A DNA stretch of 64,000 nt, taken from Caballeronia arvi. Its GTDB lineage: Bacteria; Pseudomonadota; Gammaproteobacteria; Burkholderiales; Burkholderiaceae. The notes under the pieces were generated by a model. It was not told where the DNA came from, ran no database searches, and worked only from the letters and a program-made list of their open reading frames with translations. Shown in pieces: positions 1 through 8,832 of the stretch (position 1 is its first letter; every line of letters begins with the position of its first letter). The DNA is taken from positions 1-64,000 of the forward strand of contig NZ_FCOM02000047.1 of the NCBI RefSeq assembly GCF_001544695.2, written 5' to 3'. Position numbers and translations under genes: made by a program.

Positions 1-24
1 CGCATAGACGTCGAATCGCGCCAT
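1..24 (-). CDS. ccdB: CcdB-family toxin, N-terminal codons only (cut by window edge)
   Basis: The reverse strand starts an ATG at 24 that overlaps the antitoxin stop codon as ATGA. Only eight codons are visible, reading MARFDVYA, which is the usual opening of CcdB-like gyrase-poisoning toxins in proteobacteria. The tight overlap with a CcdA-like gene directly upstream is the standard antitoxin-toxin layout. The family call rests on these eight residues plus context; the rest of the gene lies outside the window. Confidence 0.6.
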
Positions 25-266
25 CAAAACATCCGGTATTCAGCAAGGGGCAATCCGTTCTTTTCGACCCATTCATTAGTGTTTTTGATGAATTCGGCAT
101 TCGCCTCTGCCCACCGGCGGCCCTCTTCGGCCTTGATGGCTTCTCGCAACGCCTGCTCACACGTGCGCGAAAAGTTGATGCCGAGATCTTTTGCGCGCTC
201 ATAGACATCAACCGGTAGCGTGACATTCGTCGCCTTTCTCGGTCCCGGTGCGGCTAAGTTTCCCAT
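24..266 (-). CDS. ccdA: CcdA-family antitoxin
   Basis: An 80-residue protein. CcdA antitoxins bind and neutralise CcdB and autorepress the operon through an N-terminal ribbon-helix-helix. The N-terminal part (about residues 10-45, with KATNVTLPVDVYERAKDLG) fits that fold, and the acidic, Trp-containing tail (EWVEKNGLPLAEYRMF) fits the toxin-binding C-terminus. I chose the ATG at 266 rather than upstream codons because AGGAGG sits a few bases before it and family homology begins there. The stop overlaps the toxin start. The leader contains short palindromes (for example ATGCGCAT) that could serve autoregulation, but this is not shown. Confidence 0.85.
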   Translation of the reverse strand: MGNLAAPGPRKATNVTLPVDVYERAKDLGINFSRTCEQALREAIKAEEGRRWAEANAEFIKNTNEWVEKNGLPLAEYRMF

Positions 267-524
267 GAGCCCTCCTTTATGTTGGCGTTCATGCGCATGA
301 TCATCAACATGATAGCCCACTTGCACCCGGCAACGCATCCGTATGTTTTTTTACGCGTTTCCCGTGAAACTATAAGATTGCGACCCTGAATAATAATCTG
401 GAAGCAAGAAGCCACCGCCCGGGTTGACGACTCAGGGTCGGCCTCGCTCGACAGCACCGTCTCACTCGCGCCGACCGCGTGATGGTTGCCCATCGCGAAC
501 GCTTGGGTCGTCTCGTACGGGAGC

Positions 525-1171
525 TCAGTCGACCGTATGCGAGGCCCGCCGCAGGTACGCAAGCAGCATGTCCACATGCAGGTTTGAAATCGACGCATGG
601 CGGTGGTGTTCACCGTAGTTCCGGCCTGTGAATGCTTGCAGCGTAAAGCGATTGGACACGATGTAGTAGCCCATCCCCACCAGCGTCACGTAGAAGTCCA
701 GCGGGTCGATGCCGTGCCGAAACTCTCCTGCTGCGACACCTCGTTCGATCGTGACGCGCACAAGGTCGATTACCGGAGAGAGGGTCTTGCCCAATTTGCT
801 TGAGCGCTCAAGATATCGGCCTTCGTGCAAATTTTCGTTGTTGATGAGGCTCAGCCACTGCGGATTCTCACGTAGGTACGTCCAGATCGACTGCGCCAAT
901 TCACGTATTGCCGCGGCGGTGAGAGACCCGACAGCTCCAGACTCCCCTCTTGTGCTGCGAACCGCGCATACATCGCTTCGAGCACCGCCACGTACAGCCC
1001 CTCCTTACTCTCGAAGTAGTAATAGAGCATGCGCTCGTTCGTGCCTGCCGCTGCGGCGATGGCGTCGACCCGTGCGCCCGCGAGCCCGAACTTCGCGAAC
1101 TGCTCGGTGGCGGCTTCGAGAATACGGCGTCGCGTTCCTTCGGGATCTCGTTTGACTCGGTGATCGTTCAT
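525..1171 (-). pseudogene. TetR/AcrR-family regulator, frameshifted
   Basis: Two adjoining reverse frames together make one TetR-type regulator. The first (from ATG 1171) holds the N-terminal helix-turn-helix, with ILEAATEQFAKFGLAGARV followed by a recognition region ending YYYFESKEGLY. The second resumes at about 920 with TAAAIRELAQSIWTYLREN and runs to the stop at 525, supplying the helical ligand-binding domain. The frame is lost near 919-930, and a single-base length change there would restore about 215 residues. It could be a real null allele or a sequencing error. As written, the DNA-binding domain would be made without its regulatory domain. No adjacent target gene is obvious. Confidence 0.7.
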
Positions 1172-1690
1172 CGCGTGGCTCCCGCTCCGGATTGCGACAG
1201 TTAATTAATAGCTGCATTTAAGCCGTGCGTCATTGGCACAATCACCGATCGGCTGCCTACCTTGCCATTGCGCCGATTCAGAATGAGCCGCCGCAAAGAC
1301 TGCTTGCAGTCGACGACTCGGAATTCGGTCAACGGCGGGGGCGGCTCGGAGCGTTCCACGCCGCTGACCCCAAACCCGAAGTCTTAGCTTTTTTGCCTCT
1401 CTGGCTTGTCAGCGAATGCGATCCGACTTGTGTTATGTGAACGATCTGGATGTCGAGGGGCCGCGTTGGCCGCCCGAAGATTCAAATGCCTTTCACAGTC
1501 CACTGACCCCACCTTCTCTGTTACAAATTAAGGACAACAACAAACGTTTGCCGCATGACGTTCAGGTTTCGTCAATCTAAAAGTCCGCGGCGACCTTGCC
1601 GTAATCCATATCAAGGCTTTTAGCAGGCCATGACTCGCGCAAGGACGATGCGCGAATGAATCCCATTCAAGCGACCAAGAAAGGAAGAAC
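1172..1690. other. Intergenic region, no recognisable gene
   Basis: About 520 bases between the broken TetR gene and the chemoreceptor. Short open frames exist but show no family resemblance, start signal or coding pattern I can support. The right part (from about 1520) is the likely promoter and leader region of the chemoreceptor gene. Confidence 0.5.
1578..1605 (+). promoter_or_regulatory. Possible sigma-28 (FliA) promoter for the chemoreceptor
   Basis: TAAAAGTC is followed 12 bases later by GCCGTAAT, about 85 bases upstream of the chemoreceptor start. The FliA consensus is TAAAGTTT-N11-GCCGATAA, so TAAA and GCCG match while the remaining positions and the spacing are imperfect. Flagellar sigma-28 control is common for chemoreceptor genes, and the position is right. 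The match is weak and could be chance. Confidence 0.3.
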
Positions 1691-3265
1691 GTGAAACGCC
1701 ACGGAATGCGAGTAAAAACCAGACTGGCGATCGGTTTCGGCATGCTCACGGGCGCCCTGCTGATCGTCGCGGCGCTCTCGATCGACGCGCTGCATGAATC
1801 GAATCAACGTTTCTCATCATTCGTCGACGGCATCAATGCGCGCGCCGGTCTCGCGGCAAGCGTGCGCACCGCCGTCGACCGCCGCGCCATTGCGGCGCGC
1901 AACCTCGTGCTCGTCACGAAGCCTGCCGATCTCGAACTCGAGAAGGCCGCCGTCGTCCAGGCGCATGAGGACGTGCAGCGCGATCTGCGCAAATTTAACG
2001 AGTTGGTCGAGCGTGCGATGGATGTGCCGCCCGATGTGCGGGCTCGCGTGGCAGAGATCAATCGAGTGGAGTCGCTGTATGGACCTGTCGCGCTCAACAT
2101 CGTCGACCTCGCGCTCAAGGGGAAGCACGACGAGGCTATCGCCCACATGAACGACGAATGTCGTCCCCTGCTCGCCGCGCTCGTCAAGGCGACGCAAGAC
2201 TACTCGGACATGACGCACGCGCGCGAAGCACAGCTCGTCGCGGAATCAGCGGCGCATTACGCCCTCTCGCGCATGATGCTGCTCGGCGTGTGCGCGCTCG
2301 CTGTGCTCTCGGCGATCCTCGCAGGCATTGTCATCACGCGCAGCATTCTGCGCGCGCTCGGCGCGGAGCCGGATACGCTGAGCGACGTCGCGAAACGCGT
2401 TGCCGACGGCGATTTGAGTCCGGTCGCGGGTGCACAGAAAGCGCCCGCCAACAGCGTGCTCGCCTCGATGAGCACGATGCAGAAGAACCTCGTCGAACTG
2501 ATCGGCAATGTGCGTGCTTCCGCCGACAGCATCGCGACCGGTTCAAGCCAGATCGCAACGGGCAACGTCGACCTGTCGACACGCACCGAAGAGCAGGCCG
2601 CGGCGCTCGAAGAAACGGCGTCCAGCGTGGAAGAACTGACTTCCGCAGTACGCCAGAACGCTGAGCACGCACAACACGCCAATGTATTGTCCGCGAACGC
2701 ATCGGCCGTCGCGCAACACGGCAACGCGGCCGTGAGCCGCATGATCGAAACGATGACGGACATCAGCGCGCGCTCTTCGATGATCGCGGACATCACCGGC
2801 ATGATCGAAGGCATCGCGTTCCAGACCAACATCCTTGCCCTGAACGCGGCCGTCGAAGCGGCGCGCGCGGGCGAGGAAGGACGCGGCTTCGCGGTGGTGG
2901 CCTCAGAGGTGCGCAGTCTCGCGCAGCGATCCTCGAGTGCGGCCAAGGAGATCAAGGAGCTGATCGGGGCCTCAGTGAACCGCATCACGGAAGGCTCGAC
3001 CCTCGCCGGCGAAGCGGGCACGACGATGTCCGAGGTCTTGCACGCCGTCTCGAAAGTGCGCGACATCATGAACGAGATCGCAGCGGCATCGACCGAACAG
3101 AGCCGCGGCATCGAGCAATTGAGTCAGGCGATCTCGCAAATGGATAAGGTCACGCAGCAGAATGCGGCACTCGTCGAGGAAGCGGCAGCAGCATCGCAAT
3201 CCCTCGATGAGCAAGGGCGCCGCTTGACCGACGCCGTGTCGTTCTTCCGTTTGGCGACACACTGA
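1691..3265 (+). CDS. Methyl-accepting chemotaxis protein (4HB-type ligand domain)
   Basis: A 524-residue inner-membrane chemoreceptor that couples a periplasmic ligand to CheA/CheW. Transmembrane segment 1 is at about residues 11-31, followed by a helical periplasmic domain of the four-helix-bundle kind (about 32-190), transmembrane segment 2 (about 193-215), a HAMP linker and a long cytoplasmic signalling hairpin. The highly conserved tip, with GIAFQTNILALNAAVEAARAG, is at about residues 373-395. The protein ends FFRLATH and lacks a CheR-tethering NWETF-like pentapeptide. The GTG at 1691 is preferred because AAGGAAG precedes it; an ATG at 1706 is possible. The gene stands alone with a terminator after it, and its ligand is unknown. 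Confidence 0.93.
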   Translation: MKRHGMRVKTRLAIGFGMLTGALLIVAALSIDALHESNQRFSSFVDGINARAGLAASVRTAVDRRAIAARNLVLVTKPADLELEKAAVVQAHEDVQRDLRKFNELVERAMDVPPDVRARVAEINRVESLYGPVALNIVDLALKGKHDEAIAHMNDECRPLLAALVKATQDYSDMTHAREAQLVAESAAHYALSRMMLLGVCALAVLSAILAGIVITRSILRALGAEPDTLSDVAKRVADGDLSPVAGAQKAPANSVLASMSTMQKNLVELIGNVRASADSIATGSSQIATGNVDLSTRTEEQAAALEETASSVEELTSAVRQNAEHAQHANVLSANASAVAQHGNAAVSRMIETMTDISARSSMIADITGMIEGIAFQTNILALNAAVEAARAGEEGRGFAVVASEVRSLAQRSSSAAKEIKELIGASVNRITEGSTLAGEAGTTMSEVLHAVSKVRDIMNEIAAASTEQSRGIEQLSQAISQMDKVTQQNAALVEEAAAASQSLDEQGRRLTDAVSFFRLATH

Positions 3266-3350
3266 GGTCGATGAGCAACAACGCATATCGGCCTTTTCTC
3301 ACCGCAATAACGCCTAACGCCCTGTTCCTTCACAGTGATATCCATCCAGA

Positions 3351-3386
3351 CAGGCGAGAGTTGACTCTCAGCCTGCCTCTTTTCTT
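3351..3386 (+). terminator. Intrinsic terminator after the chemoreceptor gene
   Basis: CAGGC-GAGAGT-TG-ACTCTC-A-GCCTG forms an 11-pair stem with one bulged A and a two-base loop, followed by CCTCTTTTCTTCC. It lies 86 bases past the chemoreceptor stop codon. The U tract is interrupted, so efficiency may be moderate. Confidence 0.65.
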
Positions 3387-3478
3387 CCCTCAATCATCCG
3401 CGCCGCTCCATGGCCGTTCTTGTCACATCGGTCAAAAGTAACATGAGGCTTGACGGCGAGTGCTCAAACCAAAACACT

Positions 3479-3955
3479 TCAAAACCGCGTCCGCTGCCAC
3501 TGCAACACGGGATGTGTCGCGCCCGCGGGCATCGCCCATACGCCGCCGGCGGAAATGTTCCAGTCCAGGAAGTTCGACGCGTTGCTCATCTGCGCCGTGC
3601 TGAGGCCGTTTGAATTGGGCGGCGCCGTGCCAGTGTTCATCCCAACCGCACTGGTCTGTGTCGTCGTGTCCTTGTTCCAGTAGACGTTGTTGTGAATGCT
3701 GCCGTGGTTGTATGCGGCGATGCCTCATTGCGGGTCCGCCAGCCCACCTGTGGACGCAAGTCCGGCAGCGAACGACTCGTTGATTACGCCGTTGCTATTG
3801 TTGGCGTAGACGAGGCCGCCGACGCCCGATCCGCCCACCGTTCCGGTCGAATGCGACTGCGTGATGAGACCGTTGTTGATCGACACGAAAGCGCCCGTCG
3901 CCGCATGAGATCCGCCCCCGACGGAACCGGTCGAAAACGACTGACGTAACGCGTT
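3479..3955 (-). pseudogene. Fragment of a filamentous-hemagglutinin-like adhesin (GLUG repeats)
   Basis: The reverse strand reads SFSTGSVGGGSHAATGAFV and then two further GLUG-like units (NGLITQSHSTGTVGG and NGVINESFAAG). The frame breaks near 3725 with a stop after GGLADPQ, and continues in another frame as GIAAYNHGSIHNNVYWNKDT through WAMPAGATHPVLQWQ to a stop at 3479. This is the C-terminal end typical of large two-partner-secretion adhesins with GLUG motifs. No start, secretion domain or transporter partner is present, so it is a decayed remnant. Confidence 0.7.
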
Positions 3956-4108
3956 TTTACGGCAGTCAAGGCAAAGCCGTGCGAGGCATAGGAGCCTCAA
4001 CCGGAAAAAGGAACGGGAATCAAGGTCAGGCCTTCTCGGGAAAAAGCCGTCAAAATTGTGTTGAACGCATTGTCGAGATACGATCGACGTCAACAACAAA
4101 GGATTGGA

Positions 4109-5083
4109 ATGGCGGCAATTCCCTTGAATTTCGGATTTCTGCTTTTGCCCGAATATTCGATGATGACGCTGGCTTCGGCCACGGAGCCTTTGAGAATGGC
4201 AAATCGACTAAGCGGTGAGCAGCTGTATCGCTGGCATTTGTTGTCCGCAACAGGGAGTCCCATCAGTTCGAGCAGTGGCTTTGCGCTCGAGACAGCTTCA
4301 ATCCAGAATAAGCTTTCCAAGGAATTCGACTGGATATTTGTGATCGCTGGCTTTGGCCATGAGACGCATCGGGATCCTGCAATCCACCGGTATCTGCAAC
4401 TCGCGGCGGGCAAGGGTGTTGGCATTGGCGCAATGAGCACCGGCAGCTTTGTGCTGGCCCGTGCAGGCCTTCTGCGGGGATACCGGTGCACCTTGCATTG
4501 GGAGGCACTTCGCCAATTTTCCGAAGAATTTCCGGGTATCGAGGTCCAGCGTGAGTTGTATGTACGCGATCGCAGTCGACTTACATGCGCAGGAGGAACG
4601 GCTGGCATCGATCTAATGCTTGACCAAATTTCCGCAGACCATGGTGTGGTATTCGCTGCCGAGGTTGCCGACGTCTTACTGCATTCTCGCATCCGAGGCG
4701 CGGACGAGTTTCAGCGGATGGCTGTCAATTTGAGATACCACATCCATGACGCACGGATCGTAAAAGCCGTCGAGTTGATGGAGCAAAACCTGGAGTCCCC
4801 TATCTCACTTGACGAGATGGCGGCGCTGTGCAGCCTTTCAGTGCGTCAGTTGGAAAGGCTCTGGCGACAGATCTTCGAATGTAGTCCAAAGACCTTCTAC
4901 GTCAACCTTCGGTTGGCCGAAGCCAGGCGACTCCTGAGAGAAAGCACCGAATCGAAAGCATCTATTGCAATGCGTTGCGGATTCTCATCCGCCTCGCATT
5001 TGGGAGCCGCCTACATAAAGCGATATGGTCGCAGTCCCGGTCTCGAAAGACCTATGAGTGTAGGCGACCGAAGCCCAACTTAG
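4109..5083 (+). CDS. GlxA-family transcriptional regulator (DJ-1/PfpI domain plus AraC HTH)
   Basis: A 324-residue regulator. The N-terminal 170 or so residues form a DJ-1/PfpI (GATase1-like) sensor domain, with FVIAGFGHETHRDPAIHRYL, a GIGAMSTGSFVLARAGLL nucleophile-elbow region in which the usual Cys is a Thr/Gly-containing turn, and the TCAGGTAGIDLML strand that is conserved in this class. The C-terminal 100 residues are an AraC double helix-turn-helix (SLDEMAALCSLSVRQLERLW, then SIAMRCGFSSASHLGAAYIK). ATG 4109 is chosen over the GTG at 4058 because AAAGGATTGGA precedes it and homology starts with MAAIPLNFGFLLLPEYS. Regulators of this type often control uptake of betaine-, arginine- or opine-like amines. 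It may regulate the importer 0.9 kb downstream, but an IS remnant lies between them. Its lower GC content than the flanks suggests transfer. Confidence 0.88.
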   Translation: MAAIPLNFGFLLLPEYSMMTLASATEPLRMANRLSGEQLYRWHLLSATGSPISSSSGFALETASIQNKLSKEFDWIFVIAGFGHETHRDPAIHRYLQLAAGKGVGIGAMSTGSFVLARAGLLRGYRCTLHWEALRQFSEEFPGIEVQRELYVRDRSRLTCAGGTAGIDLMLDQISADHGVVFAAEVADVLLHSRIRGADEFQRMAVNLRYHIHDARIVKAVELMEQNLESPISLDEMAALCSLSVRQLERLWRQIFECSPKTFYVNLRLAEARRLLRESTESKASIAMRCGFSSASHLGAAYIKRYGRSPGLERPMSVGDRSPT

Positions 5084-5139
5084 TGACGAATCCCGGCACG
5101 AAGTCTGCCGAATGTTGGCCTGAGCAACATCTATCCCCC

Positions 5140-5590
5140 TACCACCCCGAGCCACAGCAACTGCTACCGTCCGCCCTGCAAGACTGGCTCCCGCCGAGCC
5201 ACCTAGCCTAATTTCATCAGCGACACTGTCGACAGCCTTAATCTGAGTGCCTTCCGCGCGCGCTGCGCCAGCGGCGGCGCCCACAACCATCCCCTGCACC
5301 TGGCCTTGATAGTCAAAGTCCTGGTCTACGCCTATGCCACCGGGTGCTTCATCTCGCGCAAGATCGCAAGGAAGCCTTTCGGATGTCGGGGGCGCACCAC
5401 TTCCCCGCCCACCGTACCATCTACGACTTTCGGCCCCGACACCTAGAGGAATTCACCGAACTCTTCACCTGGATCGTGCGCCTGGCTCGCGAGGTGGGCC
5501 TGATCAAGCTGGGCACCATCGCTGTGGACGGTAACAAGCTTAAAGCCAAAATCGGCCGCCACGCGAAGCGATGAGCTACGGGAGCCATGC
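5140..5590 (+). mobile_element. IS1182-family transposase remnant
   Basis: Pieces of an IS1182-type DDE transposase N-terminus occur in three frames: QQLLPSALQDWLPPSHLA (about 5155-5208), FISDTVDSLNLSAFRARCAS through VKVLVYAYATGCFISRKIAR (about 5213-5345), and FPAHRTIYDFRPRHLEEF through KLGTIAVDGNKLKAKIGRHA (about 5401-5570). At least two frameshifts separate them, and the frame changes again at the expected AMSYG motif near 5573. The catalytic C-terminal half and the terminal inverted repeats are absent, so the element cannot move. It marks the left side of the importer island. Confidence 0.8.
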
Positions 5591-5992
5591 AAGCCCGGTA
5601 AGGCAGGACATACAGAGAAAATGTGCCTACGACGACTTCTGAGCGTGGTTTGATCACTGCAACCGCCCCATGAAGACCGGCAGTGGTGAACGCGTTCACC
5701 ACTGCCGGCGTCGCTACCTGCTACTGCCGACCATCGGGATTTGCGGGGAATGTTTTGATCTCCAGACGCCTAGACGCATAAACGCCGATAGGCTGCCTAC
5801 GCGAGAAAGCCCTATTGGAGCTTGTCGCATTTTTGATGCAAGTTGGCGAATTTTCGTCATGGCGCGCGAGGTCGCGGGAATACTCTCTGTATGCCTGCTG
5901 ACCTTCGCTTGCGACACGAGATGTGCAGCCAATGTGCAAGGCAACGATACCGGTACTGGCACAGCTTTTGACCTTGATCGGAGGTATTGCAA
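5591..5992. other. Intergenic region between IS remnant and importer
   Basis: About 400 bases with no supported gene. It contains a perfect 32-base palindrome at 5677-5708. A short open frame from 5860 encodes a hydrophobic 45-residue peptide, but there is no ribosome site or homology to support it. The promoter of the importer operon should lie here. Confidence 0.5.
5677..5708. repeat. Perfect 32-base palindrome
   Basis: The left arm CCGGCAGTGGTGAACG is followed directly by its exact reverse complement, with no spacer. Such a sequence can extrude a cruciform, fold as an RNA hairpin or bind a dimeric regulator. There is no T tract, so it is not a standard intrinsic terminator. It lies 284 bases upstream of the binding-protein start, at the edge of the IS remnant. 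Confidence 0.9.
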
Positions 5993-7561
5993 ATGACTAC
6001 AGCTGGAAAGGATTCAAAGTCCCCAATCCTTATTGGCCGACGCCAAGTGATTATCGGCGCCGCCGCGCTGGGCATCTCCGCCCTGACAGGTAGCGGTTTT
6101 GCCTTTGCTCAAGGCACGCCCAAAAAAGGTGGCACCCTGCGCCTCGGAATGGACGGCGGATCGGTATCGGACTCCTTGGATCCCCGCACCATTACGTCGA
6201 TGATTCCTGTGGCTTACTGCCTTATGTTCTGGAACAACCTAGTGGAAATTGATGCTGCAGGCAACGCCACGCCGGAATTGGCTGAGAGTTGGGAGTCCAA
6301 GCCGGGGGCGACCGAGTGGATCTTCAATATCCGCAAAGGCATCACCTTCACGTCTGGGAAAACGCTGGATGCAGATGACGTCATCTACTCGCTGAATTTG
6401 CATCGCGGTGAATCCAAATCTCCTGCCAAGACCATTCTGGAGCCCATCAAGGAGATGAAAAAGACGTCATCCAACCAGATCCATATCACCTTATCGTCCG
6501 GCAACGCCGACTTGCCGTATGTTTTCTCCGACTACCACCTCATGATCGTGCCGGCTGGGACAACCGATTTTTCCAAGCCCGATGGTACCGGCGCCTATAC
6601 CTTGGTTGAGTTCAGTCCTGGCACACGCGTGGTGGCCAAACGCAAGCCCGGCAACTACTGGAAGCCCGGCCGGGGCAATTTCGACACAGTCGAAATCCGT
6701 TACATCGGAGATAGCGCAGCACGGACACAAGCCTTCATGACGGGTCAGGTGGATGCTGTTAACCGACTGGACCCCAAGACGGTCGGGTTTCTGACCAAGA
6801 ACAGCAGCCTCAAGATTGTGCGAAGCAAAGCCGCAGGACCGCGGTTTGCGTTTGTGGCGCAGACCGACCGGGATCCTTTCAAGAACAGGGACTTGATGCT
6901 GGCCATGAAGTACGGAATCGATCGCAACAAGATCGTTCAAAACGTATTTTCCGGCTACGCCACGGTAGGCAACGATCAGCCAATCAGTCCACGCAACAAA
7001 TACTACAACCCTCATCAAATTCAACGCCCCTACGATCCCGATAAAGCCACCTTTCACTTCAAGAAGTCAGGCTTTAGTGGCCCCATCCAACTCAAGGCAT
7101 CTGAAGGTGCCTTCAATGGCGCCATAGATGCCGCAGTGTTGTTTCAAGAGTCTCTCAAGCAAGCGGGGATGAGCTTGGAAGTCAAACGTGTCTCCGGCGA
7201 TGGCTACTGGTCCAACGTTTGGTTGAAGGAGCCCTTCTGTGCGGCTTTTTGGTCAACACGGCCAACGGCAGATTTGCAGTTGAGCCAGGAATTTCAAACT
7301 GGCAATACCTGGAATGACACGCGATATGCCAACCCAAAACTTGACCAACTTTTGATGAATGCACGGGTGGAGATAAATGAGGCCAAACGCCAACAGATGT
7401 ACGCAGAATGCCAAGCGTTGGTGTCAGAAGAATCCGGAATGATCTGTTTCGCCATTGGCGACCAATTGGACGGCTGCTCGACCAGGCTAGCTGGCCTGGA
7501 GCCCCATCCACGCTACGACATGAACGACAACCGCCTAGCGGAAAAAGGCTGGTTTCTCTGA
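5993..7561 (+). CDS. ABC transporter substrate-binding protein, peptide/opine type (SBP_bac_5)
   Basis: A 522-residue periplasmic binding protein of the DppA/OppA class that would deliver its ligand to the permeases at 9183-10980. The N-terminus has a twin-arginine-type signal (GRRQVIIGAAALGISALTG, residues 15-33) with probable cleavage after AFA near residue 38. The mature part starts KKGGTLRLGMDGGSVSDSLD and contains the SBP_bac_5 hallmark WIFNIRKGITFTSGKTLDAD. ATG 5993 follows GGAGGT by eight bases, which is preferable to the TTG six bases upstream. It is the first gene of a plus-strand operon, 26 bases before an M24 hydrolase gene. Ligand identity (peptide, opine or other amine) cannot be read from the sequence. 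Confidence 0.93.
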   Translation: MTTAGKDSKSPILIGRRQVIIGAAALGISALTGSGFAFAQGTPKKGGTLRLGMDGGSVSDSLDPRTITSMIPVAYCLMFWNNLVEIDAAGNATPELAESWESKPGATEWIFNIRKGITFTSGKTLDADDVIYSLNLHRGESKSPAKTILEPIKEMKKTSSNQIHITLSSGNADLPYVFSDYHLMIVPAGTTDFSKPDGTGAYTLVEFSPGTRVVAKRKPGNYWKPGRGNFDTVEIRYIGDSAARTQAFMTGQVDAVNRLDPKTVGFLTKNSSLKIVRSKAAGPRFAFVAQTDRDPFKNRDLMLAMKYGIDRNKIVQNVFSGYATVGNDQPISPRNKYYNPHQIQRPYDPDKATFHFKKSGFSGPIQLKASEGAFNGAIDAAVLFQESLKQAGMSLEVKRVSGDGYWSNVWLKEPFCAAFWSTRPTADLQLSQEFQTGNTWNDTRYANPKLDQLLMNARVEINEAKRQQMYAECQALVSEESGMICFAIGDQLDGCSTRLAGLEPHPRYDMNDNRLAEKGWFL

Positions 7562-7587
7562 GTATCCGTCATATTTGATATTTGCCA

Positions 7588-8832
7588 ATGAACTCCCCCC
7601 ATTCGACAGAAATGAATGCTCCGCGCTCTGAACACTTGCGGGCCAATGACGCCTCGCCCGAGGCCGTCCGTATTCGGCAACATCGCATAGAACGACTGCG
7701 TGCCGAGCTGCGCAAGCGTGACTACGCGGCGGGCCTGTTTTGCGATCCCGTCAACATCCGTTACGCAACCGGCAGTCGGAACATGCAAGTGTGGTGCCAA
7801 CGTAATCCTGCGCGCTACGTGTTTGTCGCGACAGACGGTCCAACGATAATGTTCGAATTCAGCGGCTGTGAACACCTGACGCACGGCTTGGAGACTATTC
7901 AAGAAACTCGCGTTGCCACGGGCTGGTTCTACTTCACTGCAGGTCCCCGGGTTTCAGAGCGCGTCGCGCGGTGGGCCCGTGAACTGTCGGATCTGCTTGA
8001 CACATACGGCGCAGGAAATCGAAACTTGGCCGTGGACCGTACCAATCCCGAAGGCTATGCAGCCCTCACGGCCTTGGGTATCAAGATCCAGGACGGTCAG
8101 GAAGTGGCCGAAAGAGCGCGGGCTATAAAGTCCCCCGACGAGATATCCAGCATGCGAGCTGCCATCGTTGGGTGTGAACGCAGCCTGCTCGGCGTGCAGC
8201 AGGCGCTGCAGCCCGGCATCACCGAGAACCAGTTGCTGGCAATCCTTAGTGAAGGCAATCTCGCTGGAGGCGGAGAGTATTTGGAAACCCGCCTTCTCAC
8301 TGCGGGGCCTCGTACCAACCCCTGGTACCAGGAATCCGGCGACCATGCGGTGGCCAACGGCGATCTGTTAGCCGTAGACACCGACATGATCGGTGAAAGC
8401 GGCTTCTTCACGGATATGTCGCGTACCTTCCTCTGTGGCGATAAAAAGCCTACGGCCGAACAGCGTGAACTCTACAGCCTTGCGTATGAGCAAATCCAGA
8501 CAAATATGGCTTTGCTGAAGCCTGGTGTCTCGTTTCGAGAATTTTCCGCAGCGAGTTGGTTTATGCCTTCGCGGTTCGCAGGGAATCGCTACATGTCGCT
8601 GATCCATGGCACCGGACTCAGTAATGAGTACCCTTATGTACCCTATGCCGAAGACTTTGATGCGAAGGGCTACGACGGGATCATAGAAGAGAACATGACC
8701 TTGTGTGTGGAGAGTTACATCGGTCATAACACTGGCAAAGAGGGCGTTAAATTGGAGGAGATAGTTTTGGTCACCGCGAACGGCCCGGTGCCGCTAACAT
8801 CCTATCCGTTCGATGCACAGCTGCTGGCGTAA
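7588..8832 (+). CDS. M24-family metallohydrolase, DddP-like
   Basis: A 414-residue cytoplasmic protein with the creatinase/prolidase (pita-bread) fold: an N-terminal domain to about residue 170 and a C-terminal M24 domain. The candidate metal ligands are Asp264, Asp266, Asp276, His340, Glu375 and Glu390. Their spacing (2, 10, 64, 35, 15) is the one I recall for the DMSP lyase DddP (Asp295, Asp297, Asp307, His371, Glu406, Glu421). Other DddP-like stretches are NIRYATGSRNMQVW, GGEYLETRLLTAGPRTNPW and the C-terminal TSYPFDAQLLA. The residue matching the proposed DddP catalytic Asp377 is Asn346, so DMSP cleavage is doubtful. It lies between a peptide-type binding protein and its permeases, which favours hydrolysis of the imported compound. 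ATG 7588 lacks a clear ribosome site; ATG 7612 is an alternative. Confidence 0.85.
   Translation: MNSPHSTEMNAPRSEHLRANDASPEAVRIRQHRIERLRAELRKRDYAAGLFCDPVNIRYATGSRNMQVWCQRNPARYVFVATDGPTIMFEFSGCEHLTHGLETIQETRVATGWFYFTAGPRVSERVARWARELSDLLDTYGAGNRNLAVDRTNPEGYAALTALGIKIQDGQEVAERARAIKSPDEISSMRAAIVGCERSLLGVQQALQPGITENQLLAILSEGNLAGGGEYLETRLLTAGPRTNPWYQESGDHAVANGDLLAVDTDMIGESGFFTDMSRTFLCGDKKPTAEQRELYSLAYEQIQTNMALLKPGVSFREFSAASWFMPSRFAGNRYMSLIHGTGLSNEYPYVPYAEDFDAKGYDGIIEENMTLCVESYIGHNTGKEGVKLEEIVLVTANGPVPLTSYPFDAQLLA

Noticed and set aside
1225..1440. Forward open frame of 71 codons upstream of the first chemoreceptor
   Set aside because: No ribosome site, no homology and no conserved pattern; most likely non-coding.
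2257..3111. Reverse open frame opposite the first chemoreceptor signalling domain
   Set aside because: Ser/Ala-rich antisense of a helical coiled-coil gene; no start signal or family resemblance.
7588..8832. Calling the M24 protein a true DMSP lyase (DddP)
   Set aside because: Metal ligands match, but the residue at the proposed catalytic Asp is Asn346 and the genomic context is a peptide-type importer. The cautious label is DddP-like M24 hydrolase.
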